A DNA stretch of 64,000 bases, taken from NCBI RefSeq assembly GCF_940670765.1, contig NZ_CALNVW010000019.1, positions 405,489 to 469,488 of the forward strand. The letters are read 5' to 3'. This document shows positions 1 to 8,416 of the stretch, in pieces. Numbering within the stretch: the first letter of the stretch is position 1; each line of letters starts with the position of its first letter. Below the pieces are notes generated by a model. That model was not told the DNA's origin. It did no database searches and worked only from the letters and a program-made list of their open reading frames with translations. This DNA comes from Streptomyces sp. A 4/2 (lineage in GTDB: Bacteria > Actinomycetota > Actinomycetes > Streptomycetales > Streptomycetaceae). Made by a program: the position numbers and the translations under genes.

Positions 1-2
1 CC

Positions 3-1007
3 AAGCAGAGCAAACTTCTGGACAGCAGTCCGCGGTCACGGGTGTGGCGGGTCCGGCTGGCCGACCGGAGTCTGGTGATCGTGAAACAGATCACCGATGA
101 CGGGGACACGGGCGCCGACGCGGACACGCGCTTCGCGCGGGAGGTCGCGGGGCTGCGCCTGGCGGGGCGGGCGATCGGGCCTGCCGTGGCTCCCGCGGTG
201 CTCGCCACGGACCTGCCCGCGCGGGTGATGGTTCTCGATCACCTGGACGACCTCGGCAAGACGGACGACTGGATGCCGGGGTACGCCGAGTCGCTCGCCC
301 GACTGCACGCCCTGACCGGACCCGCCGACGCGGGCGTGCTTCCGGCCTGGTCGGGGCCCACGGCCGCCGACGTGGAGTCCTTCCTCACCCTGGCCCGGGC
401 GCTCGACGTGCCCGTCCCGTCCGCCGTGCTCGATGAACTCACCGCTCTCCTGGACCGCTTGGACCCCACCCCGCATCATGCGCTGCTGCACGGTGACCCA
501 TGCCCTGGCAACGACCTGCGCACCACCGACGGTGTCCGTTTCGTCGACTTCGAACGGGCCTCGCTTGGCAACGGACTGGTCGAACTCGCCTACTTCCGCA
601 TCGGCTTCCCCACCTGCTGGTGCGCGATGTCGGTCAACGCGGCCCCGCTCGCGGAGGTCGAGGACATCTACCGGACCACCTGGCGCGGGCTCACCGGCAG
701 GGATGTGCCGGGCGACCTCGCTGACGCGTGCGCCGGCTGGCTGATCCAGGGAGACGCGCTCGTCGAGCGGGCCCACCGCGGGACGGTCGACCAGCTCGCT
801 CGGGTACCCACCGAGGACTTCGAGTGGGGCTACATCTCCGCCCGCGAGCGGCTCGTCCACCGCCTCGGCGTGGTCGCCGACATGACCCGCGACCACGACC
901 ACCTGCACGCTGTGGGCCGCCTCAGTTCCACCCTGGCCGTGCGCCTGTTGGAATGCTGGCCGAAACTGCGGCCGCTGCCCGCGCACGACACCCGCCCTTG
1001 GTTCTAG
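3..1007 (+). CDS. aminoglycoside phosphotransferase-family kinase, 5' end outside window
   Basis: This is a protein-kinase-fold small-molecule phosphotransferase (APH/choline kinase superfamily) that would move a phosphate from ATP to an unknown hydroxyl substrate in the cytoplasm. The reading frame is open to the left edge. The residues before the first GTG (position 42) already fit the N-lobe: a loop followed by beta strands ending in LVIVKQ, whose lysine is the expected ATP-binding residue. I therefore treat the gene as 5'-truncated by the window rather than starting at 42. The catalytic loop HGDPCPGND and the metal-binding DFE are visible in the middle. The stop lies five bases before the ATG of the merR gene, so the two are probably co-transcribed. 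The substrate cannot be told from sequence, and resistance should not be assumed. Confidence 0.8.
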   Translation, partial: KQSKLLDSSPRSRVWRVRLADRSLVIVKQITDDGDTGADADTRFAREVAGLRLAGRAIGPAVAPAVLATDLPARVMVLDHLDDLGKTDDWMPGYAESLARLHALTGPADAGVLPAWSGPTAADVESFLTLARALDVPVPSAVLDELTALLDRLDPTPHHALLHGDPCPGNDLRTTDGVRFVDFERASLGNGLVELAYFRIGFPTCWCAMSVNAAPLAEVEDIYRTTWRGLTGRDVPGDLADACAGWLIQGDALVERAHRGTVDQLARVPTEDFEWGYISARERLVHRLGVVADMTRDHDHLHAVGRLSSTLAVRLLECWPKLRPLPAHDTRPWF

Positions 1008-1012
1008 AAGAC

Positions 1013-1429
1013 ATGCGCATCGGGGAACTCGCCGCACGGAGCGGACTGACCACCAAGACGATCCGCTACTACGAACAGGCCGGCCTGATGCCGGAACCGC
1101 CACGGACCCCGGGCGGCTACCGCGACTACCCGGCCACCGCCGAGCCCCGCCTCGCGTTCATCCGCGACGCCCAGCACGCCGGCCTCACCCTCGCCGAGAT
1201 CCGTGGCGTCCTCGCCCTCCGTGACAGTGGCGAGGCACCCTGCGGCCACGTCACCGACCTCATCCACCGGCACCTCGAAGAGATCGACCGGCGCATGGCA
1301 GAGCTCCGCAAGACCCGCACCGCCCTGCGTGGCCTCGCCCGGCTGGCCGATGAGACCGACCCGCAGTCCTGCAGCGACGCCGAGAACATCTGCCGCATCA
1401 TCAGCCCACCCCGGCGGGACGAATCCTGA
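1013..1429 (+). CDS. MerR-family regulator with metal-site-like cysteines
   Basis: A 138-residue MerR transcription factor. The N-terminal winged helix is clear (MRIGELAARSGLTTKTIRYYE, then GGYRDY), followed by a long dimerisation helix around residues 80-110. Three cysteines, C77 (APCGHV), C120 and C127 (SCSDAENIC), are spaced much like the mercury ligands of MerR (82, 117, 126). A soft-metal or thiol-responsive role is therefore reasonable, though the metal is not determined. Regulators of this kind bind between suboptimally spaced -35 and -10 elements of their target promoter. No metal transporter or reductase lies beside it, so the target is unknown. The start is five bases after the preceding kinase stop, suggesting an operon. 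Confidence 0.85.
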   Translation: MRIGELAARSGLTTKTIRYYEQAGLMPEPPRTPGGYRDYPATAEPRLAFIRDAQHAGLTLAEIRGVLALRDSGEAPCGHVTDLIHRHLEEIDRRMAELRKTRTALRGLARLADETDPQSCSDAENICRIISPPRRDES

Positions 1430-1531
1430 ACTCCGGCTGCTCCGGCTGATCCAGCTACTCCGGCCGCACCGTCCACTTCGGCCAGTCCCGCTACTTCGGC
1501 TACTCCGGCCCAGCCGCACCCGCGTGCTCCG
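1430..1531. repeat. degenerate short-period repeat between convergent genes
   Basis: The stretch between the merR stop and the urea transporter stop is built of imperfect copies of a roughly 10-base unit resembling CTACTCCGGC (CTGCTCCGGC, CTACTCCGGC, CTACTTCGGC). No hairpin terminator is obvious. Confidence 0.5.
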
Positions 1532-2599
1532 CTACCTCGGCGTGTCCGGAACACGCGCGTTGAGATGCCGGTCCCGGCTGTGCCAGCGGCGGGACACCGT
1601 GCGCAGGTTGCCCTCCGGGGTGGTGGCGTCCTCGGGGTGGACCGCATACAGCCGCGTGAACGAGCTGGCGGCGAACACGCACAGCCAGGTGGTGACGACG
1701 AAGGGCGCCGTCAGGACCGGCAGTCCCACCGGGGCGAGGACCGTGGTGAATGTGCCCTCCACGACGACGCTCAGCGCGGCGGCCACCGCGGCGAACACTG
1801 CCGAGCGGTAGCTGAGCAGGTAGTACAGACCTGCGAGGGCGATGGCGGTCAGTACCCCGTTGTACCCGGCCAGCCCGGACCGCAGCGTCGCCTCCGAGGC
1901 GCCGAGCCCCCACGCCACGAGCAGCCCGATCAGGCTCCCGGCCACCGTGGCCGCCGCGGAGATCCGCGAGTTGACGGCGATCCCGACCAGCAGCGCCACC
2001 CCGGTCCACAGGCCGGTCTGCAGCGGCACCTCGGCGATGCCGTTGAACAAGCCGTGCAGCAGATCGCTCGCTGTCAGGTCCTGCGCCCCGGACAGCGATT
2101 CGGTCGGCAGCCGCGCCGCGGGCAGGGCCGTGCTCCCGGACAGCCGGCCGAACTGGCGCAGTCCGGCGAGGAACACCCAGGTCGTCGCCACGAACGCGGC
2201 GGTCAGCGTCGGGATGTGCGCGGAGTTCACGAAGTTGTGGACGGCCGCGGTGAAGGCCGTGACGGCGACGCAGGCGAACACGACATAGCCGAACCGCGCG
2301 TATCCGTGGGTGGCGTAGGCGGACAGGGCGATCCCGGTCAGCGTGCCGTTGAATCCGTACAGGCCGTGGCGGACCGCTGCCCGGTCCACCCCCGCCAGCA
2401 TCGCCGTGGCGGTGGCCACCGCGGTGCCCAGCAACGCGTACAGCCCCGCGGTCGTACTGCTCAGGAAGATCCCCACCAGGAAGATCGCCCCGGTCAGCGG
2501 GTTGTCCTGCAGCATCACCTGCCCCACACCGCGCAGCACCGCCTCGACGAAACTCCCCACCGGGGAGCGCACCACCGATGTCACCAGGCCCGATGCCAC
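1532..2599 (-). CDS. urea transporter (UT/SLC14 family)
   Basis: A 355-residue polytopic membrane channel that lets urea pass the cytoplasmic membrane. The family hallmarks are present: GQVMLQDNPLTGAIFLVGIF near the N-terminus, LYGFNGTLTGIAL after the third helix, and a second half repeating the pattern (GYNGVLTAIALAG). About ten hydrophobic segments are expected, in two inverted halves. The start is a GTG; a G-rich stretch about 7 bases upstream can act as ribosome site. No urease genes lie in the window, so whether urea feeds nitrogen supply here is unknown. The gene is convergent with merR and divergent from fbiC. Confidence 0.87.
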   Translation of the reverse strand: MASGLVTSVVRSPVGSFVEAVLRGVGQVMLQDNPLTGAIFLVGIFLSSTTAGLYALLGTAVATATAMLAGVDRAAVRHGLYGFNGTLTGIALSAYATHGYARFGYVVFACVAVTAFTAAVHNFVNSAHIPTLTAAFVATTWVFLAGLRQFGRLSGSTALPAARLPTESLSGAQDLTASDLLHGLFNGIAEVPLQTGLWTGVALLVGIAVNSRISAAATVAGSLIGLLVAWGLGASEATLRSGLAGYNGVLTAIALAGLYYLLSYRSAVFAAVAAALSVVVEGTFTTVLAPVGLPVLTAPFVVTTWLCVFAASSFTRLYAVHPEDATTPEGNLRTVSRRWHSRDRHLNARVPDTPR

Positions 2600-2828
2600 T
2601 CCGGTTCACCCCCGGTCCGCTGATGGGTCTTGTGCACGGCGGTCCCCTAACTGAATCTGTATTGATCTGGACGGATCTGTCTCTCTCTGTGAGAGATGTC
2701 TGATGTGCTTGATGGTGTCCCGTATCCGTCGTTCTCCAGATGCCTACCAGCCGGCAGGCACCCGGCGTCGGAGACCGGCCGGGGAAGGCGCCGGAGACAG
2801 TGCCAAATGACGCTCGTATGCTCGGTTC

Positions 2829-5426
2829 ATGACTGATCCGCAGCCCGCAGGACCCACCGCAAATGCCATGCGTCGCGCGCTCAAGCGGGCCAGGGACGGC
2901 GTCGCCCTCGATGCGGGGGAAGCAGCCGTACTGCTCCAGGCGCGCGGCGACGACCTGCGCGATCTCGCCGCTTCGGCCGCCCGCGTCCGGGACGCCGGAC
3001 TGGAAGCGGCCGGGCGGCCCGGCGTCATCACGTACTCGCGCAAGGTGTTCATCCCGCTGACCCGGCTGTGCCGGGACAAGTGCCACTACTGCACCTTCGT
3101 CACCGTGCCCGGCAAGCTCAGGGGTGCTGGACACGGCATGTACCTGTCCCCCGATGAGGTACTGGAGATCGCCCGGCAGGGCGCCGAACTCGGCTGCAAG
3201 GAAGCCCTGTTCACCCTCGGTGACCGCCCCGAGGAGCGCTGGCCCGAGGCGCGCGAGTGGCTGGAGGCCGAGGGGTACGACGACACCCTCGCGTACGTCA
3301 GGGCCATGGCCGTCCGCGTCCTGGAGGAGACCGGCCTGCTGCCGCACCTCAACCCCGGCGTCATGACCTGGACCGACCTCCAGCGCCTCAAGCCGGTCGC
3401 CCCCTCGATGGGCATGATGCTGGAGACCACCGCCACCCGCCTCTGGAGCGAACCGGGCGGCCCCCACCACGGCTCGCCCGACAAGGAACCCGCCGTACGG
3501 CTGCGCGTCCTGGAGGACGCCGGGCGCTCCAACGTGCCCTTCACCACCGGGGTGCTGATCGGCATCGGCGAGTCGTACGAGGAGCGCGCCGACGCCTTCT
3601 TCGAGCTGCGCAGGACCGCCCGCTCCTACCACGGCATCCAGGAAGTCATCGTCCAGAACTTCCGTGCCAAGCCGGACACCGCGATGCGCGCGATGCCCGA
3701 CGCGGAGCTGGAGGAACTGGCCGCAGCCATCGCGGTGGCCCGGCACATCCTCGGCCCGTCCGCCCGTATCCAGGCCCCGCCGAACCTGGTCGACGCGGAG
3801 TACGCGCTGCTCATCGGCGCGGGCATCGACGACTGGGGTGGCGTCTCCCCGCTGACCCCCGACCACGTCAACCCCGAGCGTCCCTGGCCGCACATCGACG
3901 AACTGGCCGCGCGGACCGCCGACGCCGGGTTCCAGCTGCGTGAACGCCTCACCATCTACCCGGAGTTCATCCAGCGTGGCGAACCCTGGCTGGACCCCCG
4001 GCTGCTGCCGCACGTCCGGGCGCTGGCCGACCCGGAGACCGGGCTGGCCCGCGAGGGCGTCAAGCCGTCCGGGCTGCCCTGGCAGGAGCCCGACGAGGGC
4101 TTCACCGCGACCGGCCGCACCGACCTGCACCACACCATCGACACCGAGGGCCGCACCTCCGACCGGCGCGACGACTTCGACGAGGTGTACGGGGACTGGG
4201 AGGCGCTGCGCGAGCAGGCCGCCCCCGGCATGGTCCCGTCCCGTATCGACACGGACGTCAAGCAGGCCCTCAGCCAGGCCGCCGCCGACCCGACGCTGCT
4301 CACCGACGACGAGGCCCTCGCCCTGCTGCACGCGGACGGCCCGGCGCTGGACGCCCTGACCCGGATCGCGGACGAGCTGCGCCGGGACGTGTCCGGTGAC
4401 GACGTCACGTACATCGTCACCAGGAACATCAACTTCACCAACGTCTGCTACACCGGCTGCCGTTTCTGCGCGTTCGCCCAGCGCCGTACGGACGCCGACG
4501 CGTACACCCTCTCCCTGGACCAGGTCGCCGACCGCGCCGCCCAGGCGTGGGACGTCGGCGCCGTCGAGGTCTGCATGCAGGGCGGCATCCACCCGGACCT
4601 GCCCGGCACGGCGTACTTCGACATCGCGAAGGCGGTCAGGGAGCGCGTCCCGGACATGCACGTCCACGCGTTCTCCCCGATGGAGGTCGTGAACGGCGCG
4701 ACCCGCACCGGTATGTCCATCCGCGAGTGGCTGATCGCCGCCAAGGAGGCGGGCCTCGGCTCGATCCCCGGCACGGCGGCGGAGATCCTGGACGACGAGG
4801 TCCGCTGGGTCCTCACCAAGGGCAAACTGCCCACGGCCACCTGGATCGAGGTCATCACCACCGCCCACGAACTGGGCATCCGCTCCTCGTCCACGATGAT
4901 GTACGGCCACGTCGACCAGCCCCGCCACTGGCTCGGCCACTTCCGCACCCTGGCGCAGATCCAGCAGACGGCGCTGGCGAAGGGCGTCGAGGGCTTCACG
5001 GAGTTCGTGACGCTCCCCTTCATCCACACCAACGCCCCGGTCTACCTGGCCGGAATCGCCCGGCCGGGCCCGACCACCCGCGACAACCGCGCGGTCACCG
5101 CGATGGCCCGGCTGCTGCTCCACCCGTACATCCCCAACATCCAGACCAGCTGGGTGAAACTGGGCGCGGAGGGCGCGGCGGAGATGCTCCGCTCCGGGGC
5201 GAACGACCTGGGCGGCACGCTCATGGAGGAGACCATCTCCCGCATGGCCGGGTCGAGTTACGGCTCGTACCGCTCGATCCAGGACCTGATCGCCATCGCG
5301 GACCTGGCGGGCCGCCCGTCGCGCCCCCGGACGACGCTGTACGGCGAGGTGCCGGAGGAACGGGTGGCGGCGGCGACGGCCTCGGACGGTCATCTGCCGG
5401 AGCTGCTACCGGTGTTGGGGGACTGA
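2829..5426 (+). CDS. fbiC: bifunctional FO synthase (CofG-CofH fusion)
   Basis: An 865-residue enzyme making FO (7,8-didemethyl-8-hydroxy-5-deazariboflavin), the chromophore of coenzyme F420, from tyrosine and 5-amino-6-ribitylaminouracil. Two radical-SAM halves are joined. The CofG half has its CxxxCxxC cluster motif in CRDKCHYCTF (about residues 79-86). The CofH half has CYTGCRFCAF (about residues 540-547). Both motifs are intact and the length is normal for actinobacterial FbiC. Upstream is a roughly 230-base region shared with the divergent urea transporter, and no strong Shine-Dalgarno precedes the ATG. A strong hairpin follows the stop within 12 bases, so the gene is probably monocistronic. 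F420 serves redox enzymes, including many in antibiotic biosynthesis. Confidence 0.97.
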   Translation: MTDPQPAGPTANAMRRALKRARDGVALDAGEAAVLLQARGDDLRDLAASAARVRDAGLEAAGRPGVITYSRKVFIPLTRLCRDKCHYCTFVTVPGKLRGAGHGMYLSPDEVLEIARQGAELGCKEALFTLGDRPEERWPEAREWLEAEGYDDTLAYVRAMAVRVLEETGLLPHLNPGVMTWTDLQRLKPVAPSMGMMLETTATRLWSEPGGPHHGSPDKEPAVRLRVLEDAGRSNVPFTTGVLIGIGESYEERADAFFELRRTARSYHGIQEVIVQNFRAKPDTAMRAMPDAELEELAAAIAVARHILGPSARIQAPPNLVDAEYALLIGAGIDDWGGVSPLTPDHVNPERPWPHIDELAARTADAGFQLRERLTIYPEFIQRGEPWLDPRLLPHVRALADPETGLAREGVKPSGLPWQEPDEGFTATGRTDLHHTIDTEGRTSDRRDDFDEVYGDWEALREQAAPGMVPSRIDTDVKQALSQAAADPTLLTDDEALALLHADGPALDALTRIADELRRDVSGDDVTYIVTRNINFTNVCYTGCRFCAFAQRRTDADAYTLSLDQVADRAAQAWDVGAVEVCMQGGIHPDLPGTAYFDIAKAVRERVPDMHVHAFSPMEVVNGATRTGMSIREWLIAAKEAGLGSIPGTAAEILDDEVRWVLTKGKLPTATWIEVITTAHELGIRSSSTMMYGHVDQPRHWLGHFRTLAQIQQTALAKGVEGFTEFVTLPFIHTNAPVYLAGIARPGPTTRDNRAVTAMARLLLHPYIPNIQTSWVKLGAEGAAEMLRSGANDLGGTLMEETISRMAGSSYGSYRSIQDLIAIADLAGRPSRPRTTLYGEVPEERVAAATASDGHLPELLPVLGD

Positions 5427-5437
5427 GAGCTGTGGCA

Positions 5438-5477
5438 TGAGCCGGTCCGCGCGGTGCGGTGCGCGCGGACCGGCTCA
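5438..5477 (+). terminator. hairpin after fbiC
   Basis: A perfect 15-base inverted repeat (arms 5438-5452 and 5463-5477, TGAGCCGGTCCGCGC and its complement) with a 10-base loop, 12 bases after the fbiC stop. It lacks a T-run, as is usual in Streptomyces. It also argues against any start of the following gene inside this hairpin. Confidence 0.85.
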
Positions 5478-5622
5478 CGGCTCGGGGCTGTTCGACGCCG
5501 TGGCCTCAGCAGAGAAGACCCTGTACGCCAACCCTTGCGAGCCCGGTGAGATCCTGGCATTCGAACTCGACAGCACACTGCGAGTCTTGATCGCTGCCGA
5601 GTCTGTTGATTGGCTGGCCGAC

Positions 5623-6162
5623 ATGACTGAACTCGGACCCGTCGCCTGGCCGCCTGCCCCGATCCGGACCGAGAGGCTCGTGCTCCGTGAGTCCGAGGCC
5701 CGGGACCGTGCGGCGTTCGTCGAGCTGCTGGCGTCGCCAGAGGTGCACACCTACCTCGGCGGTCCCCGCCCTCGCGATGAGCTTGAGCGGGAGATGCCCG
5801 GGGTGCCCGAGCGGTGGCCCGGGAGTTTCGTCGTTGATCTCGACGGGGCGATGATCGGCCAGATCCTGCTCAGGAGAGCACCGGAGCACGGTCGCCCGGC
5901 TGCCGCGGGGAAGGTCGATCTCGGCTACCTGTTCCTGCCGGGGGCGTGGGGATTCGGGTACGCCGCCGAGGCGTGCGCGGCGGCACTCGACTGGTTCGAC
6001 GGCGTCCTTCCCGGGAATCCGGTGGTGCTCCACACCCAGAGCGCCAACGTCGGCTCGATGCGCCTCGCGGCAAAGCTGGGATTCACCGAGGTGGAGCGGT
6101 TCCGGGCCTGGGACGCCGAGCAGTGGCTCGGCCTGCGGTCCCCGGTCCCGCCGTCCGCTTGA
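5623..6162 (+). CDS. GNAT N-acetyltransferase (RimJ/RimL-like)
   Basis: An acetyl-CoA-dependent N-acetyltransferase of about 179 residues. It opens with the family's typical IRTERLVLR strand and ends with ANVGSMRLAAKLGFTEVERF, the conserved C-terminal helix. The acetyl-CoA loop is degenerate: GAWGFGYAAEA in place of the more usual Q/RxxGxG/A form. The frame stays open back to 5437, but that start lies inside the fbiC terminator. I choose the ATG at 5623, which begins MTELGPVAW just before the domain. A GTG at 5500 is a less likely alternative. The acceptor (protein N-terminus, amino sugar or drug) cannot be inferred. Confidence 0.8.
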   Translation: MTELGPVAWPPAPIRTERLVLRESEARDRAAFVELLASPEVHTYLGGPRPRDELEREMPGVPERWPGSFVVDLDGAMIGQILLRRAPEHGRPAAAGKVDLGYLFLPGAWGFGYAAEACAAALDWFDGVLPGNPVVLHTQSANVGSMRLAAKLGFTEVERFRAWDAEQWLGLRSPVPPSA

Positions 6163-6222
6163 GCTCGTGCTCGACCCAGCCGGGACAGCGCCGGGATCGG
6201 TCCCAACAGTGCCGAGCCGACG

Positions 6223-6825
6223 TCACACATCCGAATTCGGCAGCAGCCCCTGGGCCACCGCCGCGTCCCTGACTTCCCGGTACAGCGTGGTCAGGGCCTC
6301 GCTCGCCTGGACGCGCGGCAGCTGGAGCCGGTCCAGTGCGGTCGCGTCGGCGCCGACGTCCTGCCAGCCCTGACCGGTCAGGAGACGCATCAGCGCGGGG
6401 TTGAGCCGGTCCACTCCGCGTACGAGCCGGGCCTCGGGCGTCGCGCCCTCCTCGTACTCGTGCCACAGCCCGAGGAACTCGGCACCGAGCCCGTCCGGGA
6501 GCCCGGAGAACCGGCGCTGGGCGACCTCCTCCTCGATCCGGGCCTTGTCGCCGTCGGGCTGCGCGCTCCAGGCCGACGGGTCGCCCGCGTCGATCTCCAC
6601 GAGGTCGTGCATCAGGCACAGCTTGAGCATCTTCTCCAGATCGAGCGCATGGCCGTATTCCCGCTCGAACTCGCGGTGCAGGATCCAGCTGACCAGCGCC
6701 AGGTGCCACGAGTGCTCGGCCACGCTCTCCTTCCTGGCGGAGGTGGCGTTGTTGTGCCGTTCGACTTCCCGCAGCCGGGCGGTGAAGGCGATGAAGTCGA
6801 AGAGTTCGCGGAGGTTGTCGTCCAT
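6223..6825 (-). CDS. HD-domain hydrolase (YfbR/5'-nucleotidase-like)
   Basis: A 200-residue HD-superfamily metal phosphohydrolase. The metal ligands are visible in order: the first histidine in VERHN, EHSWH, the HD pair in CLMHDLVEID, and a distal aspartate in RGVDRLNP. This layout resembles the YfbR family, which removes phosphate from deoxynucleoside monophosphates; the actual substrate is inferred only from the fold. The ATG at 6825 is preceded by an AAGG element about 14 bases away; upstream extensions would run into the adjacent HAD gene region. It lies 88 bases downstream of the HAD gene stop in the same direction, so co-transcription is possible. Confidence 0.82.
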   Translation of the reverse strand: MDDNLRELFDFIAFTARLREVERHNNATSARKESVAEHSWHLALVSWILHREFEREYGHALDLEKMLKLCLMHDLVEIDAGDPSAWSAQPDGDKARIEEEVAQRRFSGLPDGLGAEFLGLWHEYEEGATPEARLVRGVDRLNPALMRLLTGQGWQDVGADATALDRLQLPRVQASEALTTLYREVRDAAVAQGLLPNSDV

Positions 6826-6913
6826 GGCATCTGCCCTGCCTTTCCGTGACGTTGCCGAGCCCTGTCCAGCAGTCCGCCGTGAACAGCTTGGCCGGCGCGG
6901 GATCAGCACACTT

Positions 6914-7606
6914 CTACGCCGCCGTCAGCGTGGCGGCCAACTCATCCAGGCTGTTCGACCGCCAGCTGAAGGTGTCGGTCCTCTTCGGAGGATCCCCGAC
7001 CGGTCTCCGAACGTATGCGGTTCGCATTCCGACCGTCTGAGCTCCGCGAAGGTCCCAGGCGTGGGCGGCGACCATCAATACGCGCTCCGGCGGGCATCCT
7101 GCCGCGTCGACCGCGAGCCGGTAGACGTCCGGCGCGGGCTTGTAGGCCTGGGCGTCTTCGGCGGAGAGAGCTTGGTGCCAGCGCAGCCCGGCGTACGCGT
7201 TGAGGCGGAGCAGGGTTGCGCGACTGGCGTTGGAGAGCCCCAGTACGGGAAATCGCCGCGCGAGGCGCGTGAGTCCGGAATGGGAGTCGTCCCAGGGACT
7301 CAGGCGCTGCCCTGCGGTCGCCAGTCGCTCGATGACCGTCGGATCGGTGAGTCCGGCGCGGGCGGCCACGCGTTGAGCTGCCTCACGGTCGATGATCTCG
7401 GTGTTGGCGTATGCCCGGCTGTCTTCGCCGATGCGTTGCTGCTCGTGCTCGACATGCTCTTGCCACACGGTGAGCAGGTGGTCGACAGACGCATCGTCGG
7501 ACGCGGGCACCGCCTCGCGAATGGCTGCTCGAAGTCCGCCTTGCTCGTCGACCATCGTTCCGAGGACGTCGAAGACGACGACTTCGACGTCGCACACCTC
7601 GGCCAT
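6914..7606 (-). CDS. HAD-superfamily hydrolase, type II haloacid dehalogenase-like
   Basis: A 230-residue HAD enzyme. The nucleophile motif is VFDVLGTMVDE (D13), motif II is LGLSNAS, the lysine motif is YKPAPDVY and the acidic motif is MVAAHAWDLRGA. The DVLGT motif with no following metal aspartate, and the AHAWDLRGA box, are those of L-2-haloacid dehalogenases, so cleavage of a carbon-halogen bond is possible; many such proteins have other substrates. I start at the ATG at 7606 because GGGAGGAGG sits about 6 bases before it. It is divergent from the CGNR regulator with two palindromic operators between them, so that regulator probably controls this gene. Confidence 0.85.
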   Translation of the reverse strand: MAEVCDVEVVVFDVLGTMVDEQGGLRAAIREAVPASDDASVDHLLTVWQEHVEHEQQRIGEDSRAYANTEIIDREAAQRVAARAGLTDPTVIERLATAGQRLSPWDDSHSGLTRLARRFPVLGLSNASRATLLRLNAYAGLRWHQALSAEDAQAYKPAPDVYRLAVDAAGCPPERVLMVAAHAWDLRGAQTVGMRTAYVRRPVGDPPKRTDTFSWRSNSLDELAATLTAA

Positions 7607-7628
7607 CCGGCCTCCTCCCGATGGTTGC

Positions 7629-7649
7629 GTCACTGGTTCAACCGGTGAC
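7629..7649. promoter_or_regulatory. palindromic operator 1, HAD/CGNR intergenic region
   Basis: A 21-base near-perfect palindrome with arms GTCACTGGTT and AACCGGTGAC around one central base. It lies just upstream of the ribosome site of the HAD gene. The outer GTCAC and GTGAC halves recur in operator 2, exactly 40 bases further on. Confidence 0.65.
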
Positions 7650-7654
7650 GAGTG

Positions 7655-7689
7655 TTGCTCGACCTCGCGTCACCGGTCAAGATGGTGAC
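7655..7689 (+). promoter_or_regulatory. promoter and operator 2 of the CGNR gene, probably leaderless
   Basis: A -35-like TTGCTC (7655-7660), a 17-base spacer and a -10-like CAAGAT (7678-7683) end 6 bases before the GTG at 7690. This fits a leaderless transcript starting at the codon itself. The -10 lies inside a second 21-base dyad, GTCACC-N9-GGTGAC (7669-7689), so a bound regulator would block the promoter. Confidence 0.55.
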
Positions 7690-8289
7690 GTGAGATTCGC
7701 ATTCGTGAGTGGCAACCCAGCTCTGGACCTGGTGGGCACCGTGGGGTCCCGTCGGGACAAGCCCGTCGACCTCCTGGTCGCCCCCGCCGATCTCGAGCAG
7801 TGGGTCCTCGAATGCGACGAACTCCCCGACCAGGTGACCGCCGATGCCGCGACCTTCACAGCCGCGCTGCAGCTCCGCGAGGCGATCCACCAACTGGCGC
7901 TCGATCGCATGCGGGATCGTCGCTTCGCGCCGACCGCCCTGGAGATCGTCAATGACGCAGCCGTCGGGCCGGAACCCACGGTCGAACTCAGCGATGCAGG
8001 CTTGCATCTGTCAGGGGATCTCCGCTCCGCGCTGGCCCACGTCGCACGCAGCGGGATCGCCGTGCTCGCCGACCGCCACGCGTGCTTGAAGGAGTGCGGT
8101 CGCTCGGGCTGTACTCGCCTCTATCTCGACCGCTCCCGTGGTGCACGTCGCACGTGGTGCGGCATGGAGGCTTGCGGCAATCGCGTAAAAGCCGCGGCCT
8201 ATCGAGCCCGCAGGCAAGCCGCCGAACAGGGACGCGATGTCGGGGGGAATCAGTCGCCGATGTTCCGGGAGCCGCGGCACCCGGAGTGA
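7690..8289 (+). CDS. CGNR zinc-finger / ABATE-domain regulator
   Basis: A 199-residue protein of the ABATE plus CGNR family. The N-terminal ABATE domain opens with FVSGNPALDLVGT. The C-terminal zinc finger carries CLKECGRSGC, then WCGMEACGNRVKAAAYRAR, which includes the defining CGNR box; the cysteines are all present. The family is thought to act as transcription regulators. I start at the GTG at 7690 because the residues after it match the usual N-terminus and because a -10 element and operator lie immediately upstream. An ATG at 7621 would place the operators inside the gene. Likely autorepressor and regulator of the divergent HAD gene (inference). Confidence 0.82.
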   Translation: MRFAFVSGNPALDLVGTVGSRRDKPVDLLVAPADLEQWVLECDELPDQVTADAATFTAALQLREAIHQLALDRMRDRRFAPTALEIVNDAAVGPEPTVELSDAGLHLSGDLRSALAHVARSGIAVLADRHACLKECGRSGCTRLYLDRSRGARRTWCGMEACGNRVKAAAYRARRQAAEQGRDVGGNQSPMFREPRHPE

Positions 8290-8300
8290 GAGCAACTCCC

Positions 8301-8350
8301 GTCCCGATCAGCCCCGATCAGTCCCGATCGGCCCCAATCGGCCCCGATCA
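8301..8350. repeat. five tandem 10-base repeats
   Basis: Five consecutive copies of a 10-base unit near GCCCCGATCA (variants GTCCCGATCA, GTCCCGATCG, GCCCCAATCG) lie between the CGNR stop and the convergent marR stop. No coding or hairpin role is evident. Confidence 0.8.
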
Positions 8351-8416
8351 GGCCGGAGATCTGGTCGACCGTTGCCGCCGGACCCTCCGCCACGGGTGCG
8401 CCCCACCGGCCGCGGT

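Noticed and set aside
2600..2700. Possible guanidine-type riboswitch upstream of the urea transporter
   Set aside because: Some G-rich and ACAAG-like pieces are present in the leader, but the conserved order and helices of known guanidine aptamers could not be built.
1500..5393. Very long open frame on the minus strand opposite fbiC and across the urea transporter
   Set aside because: High-GC antisense frames stay open by chance. Its product is Arg/Gly/Val-rich with no domain, while the opposite strands encode clear FbiC and urea transporter proteins.
8301..8350. CRISPR-like repeat array
   Set aside because: Units are 10 bases with no spacers and no cas genes nearby; a simple tandem repeat.
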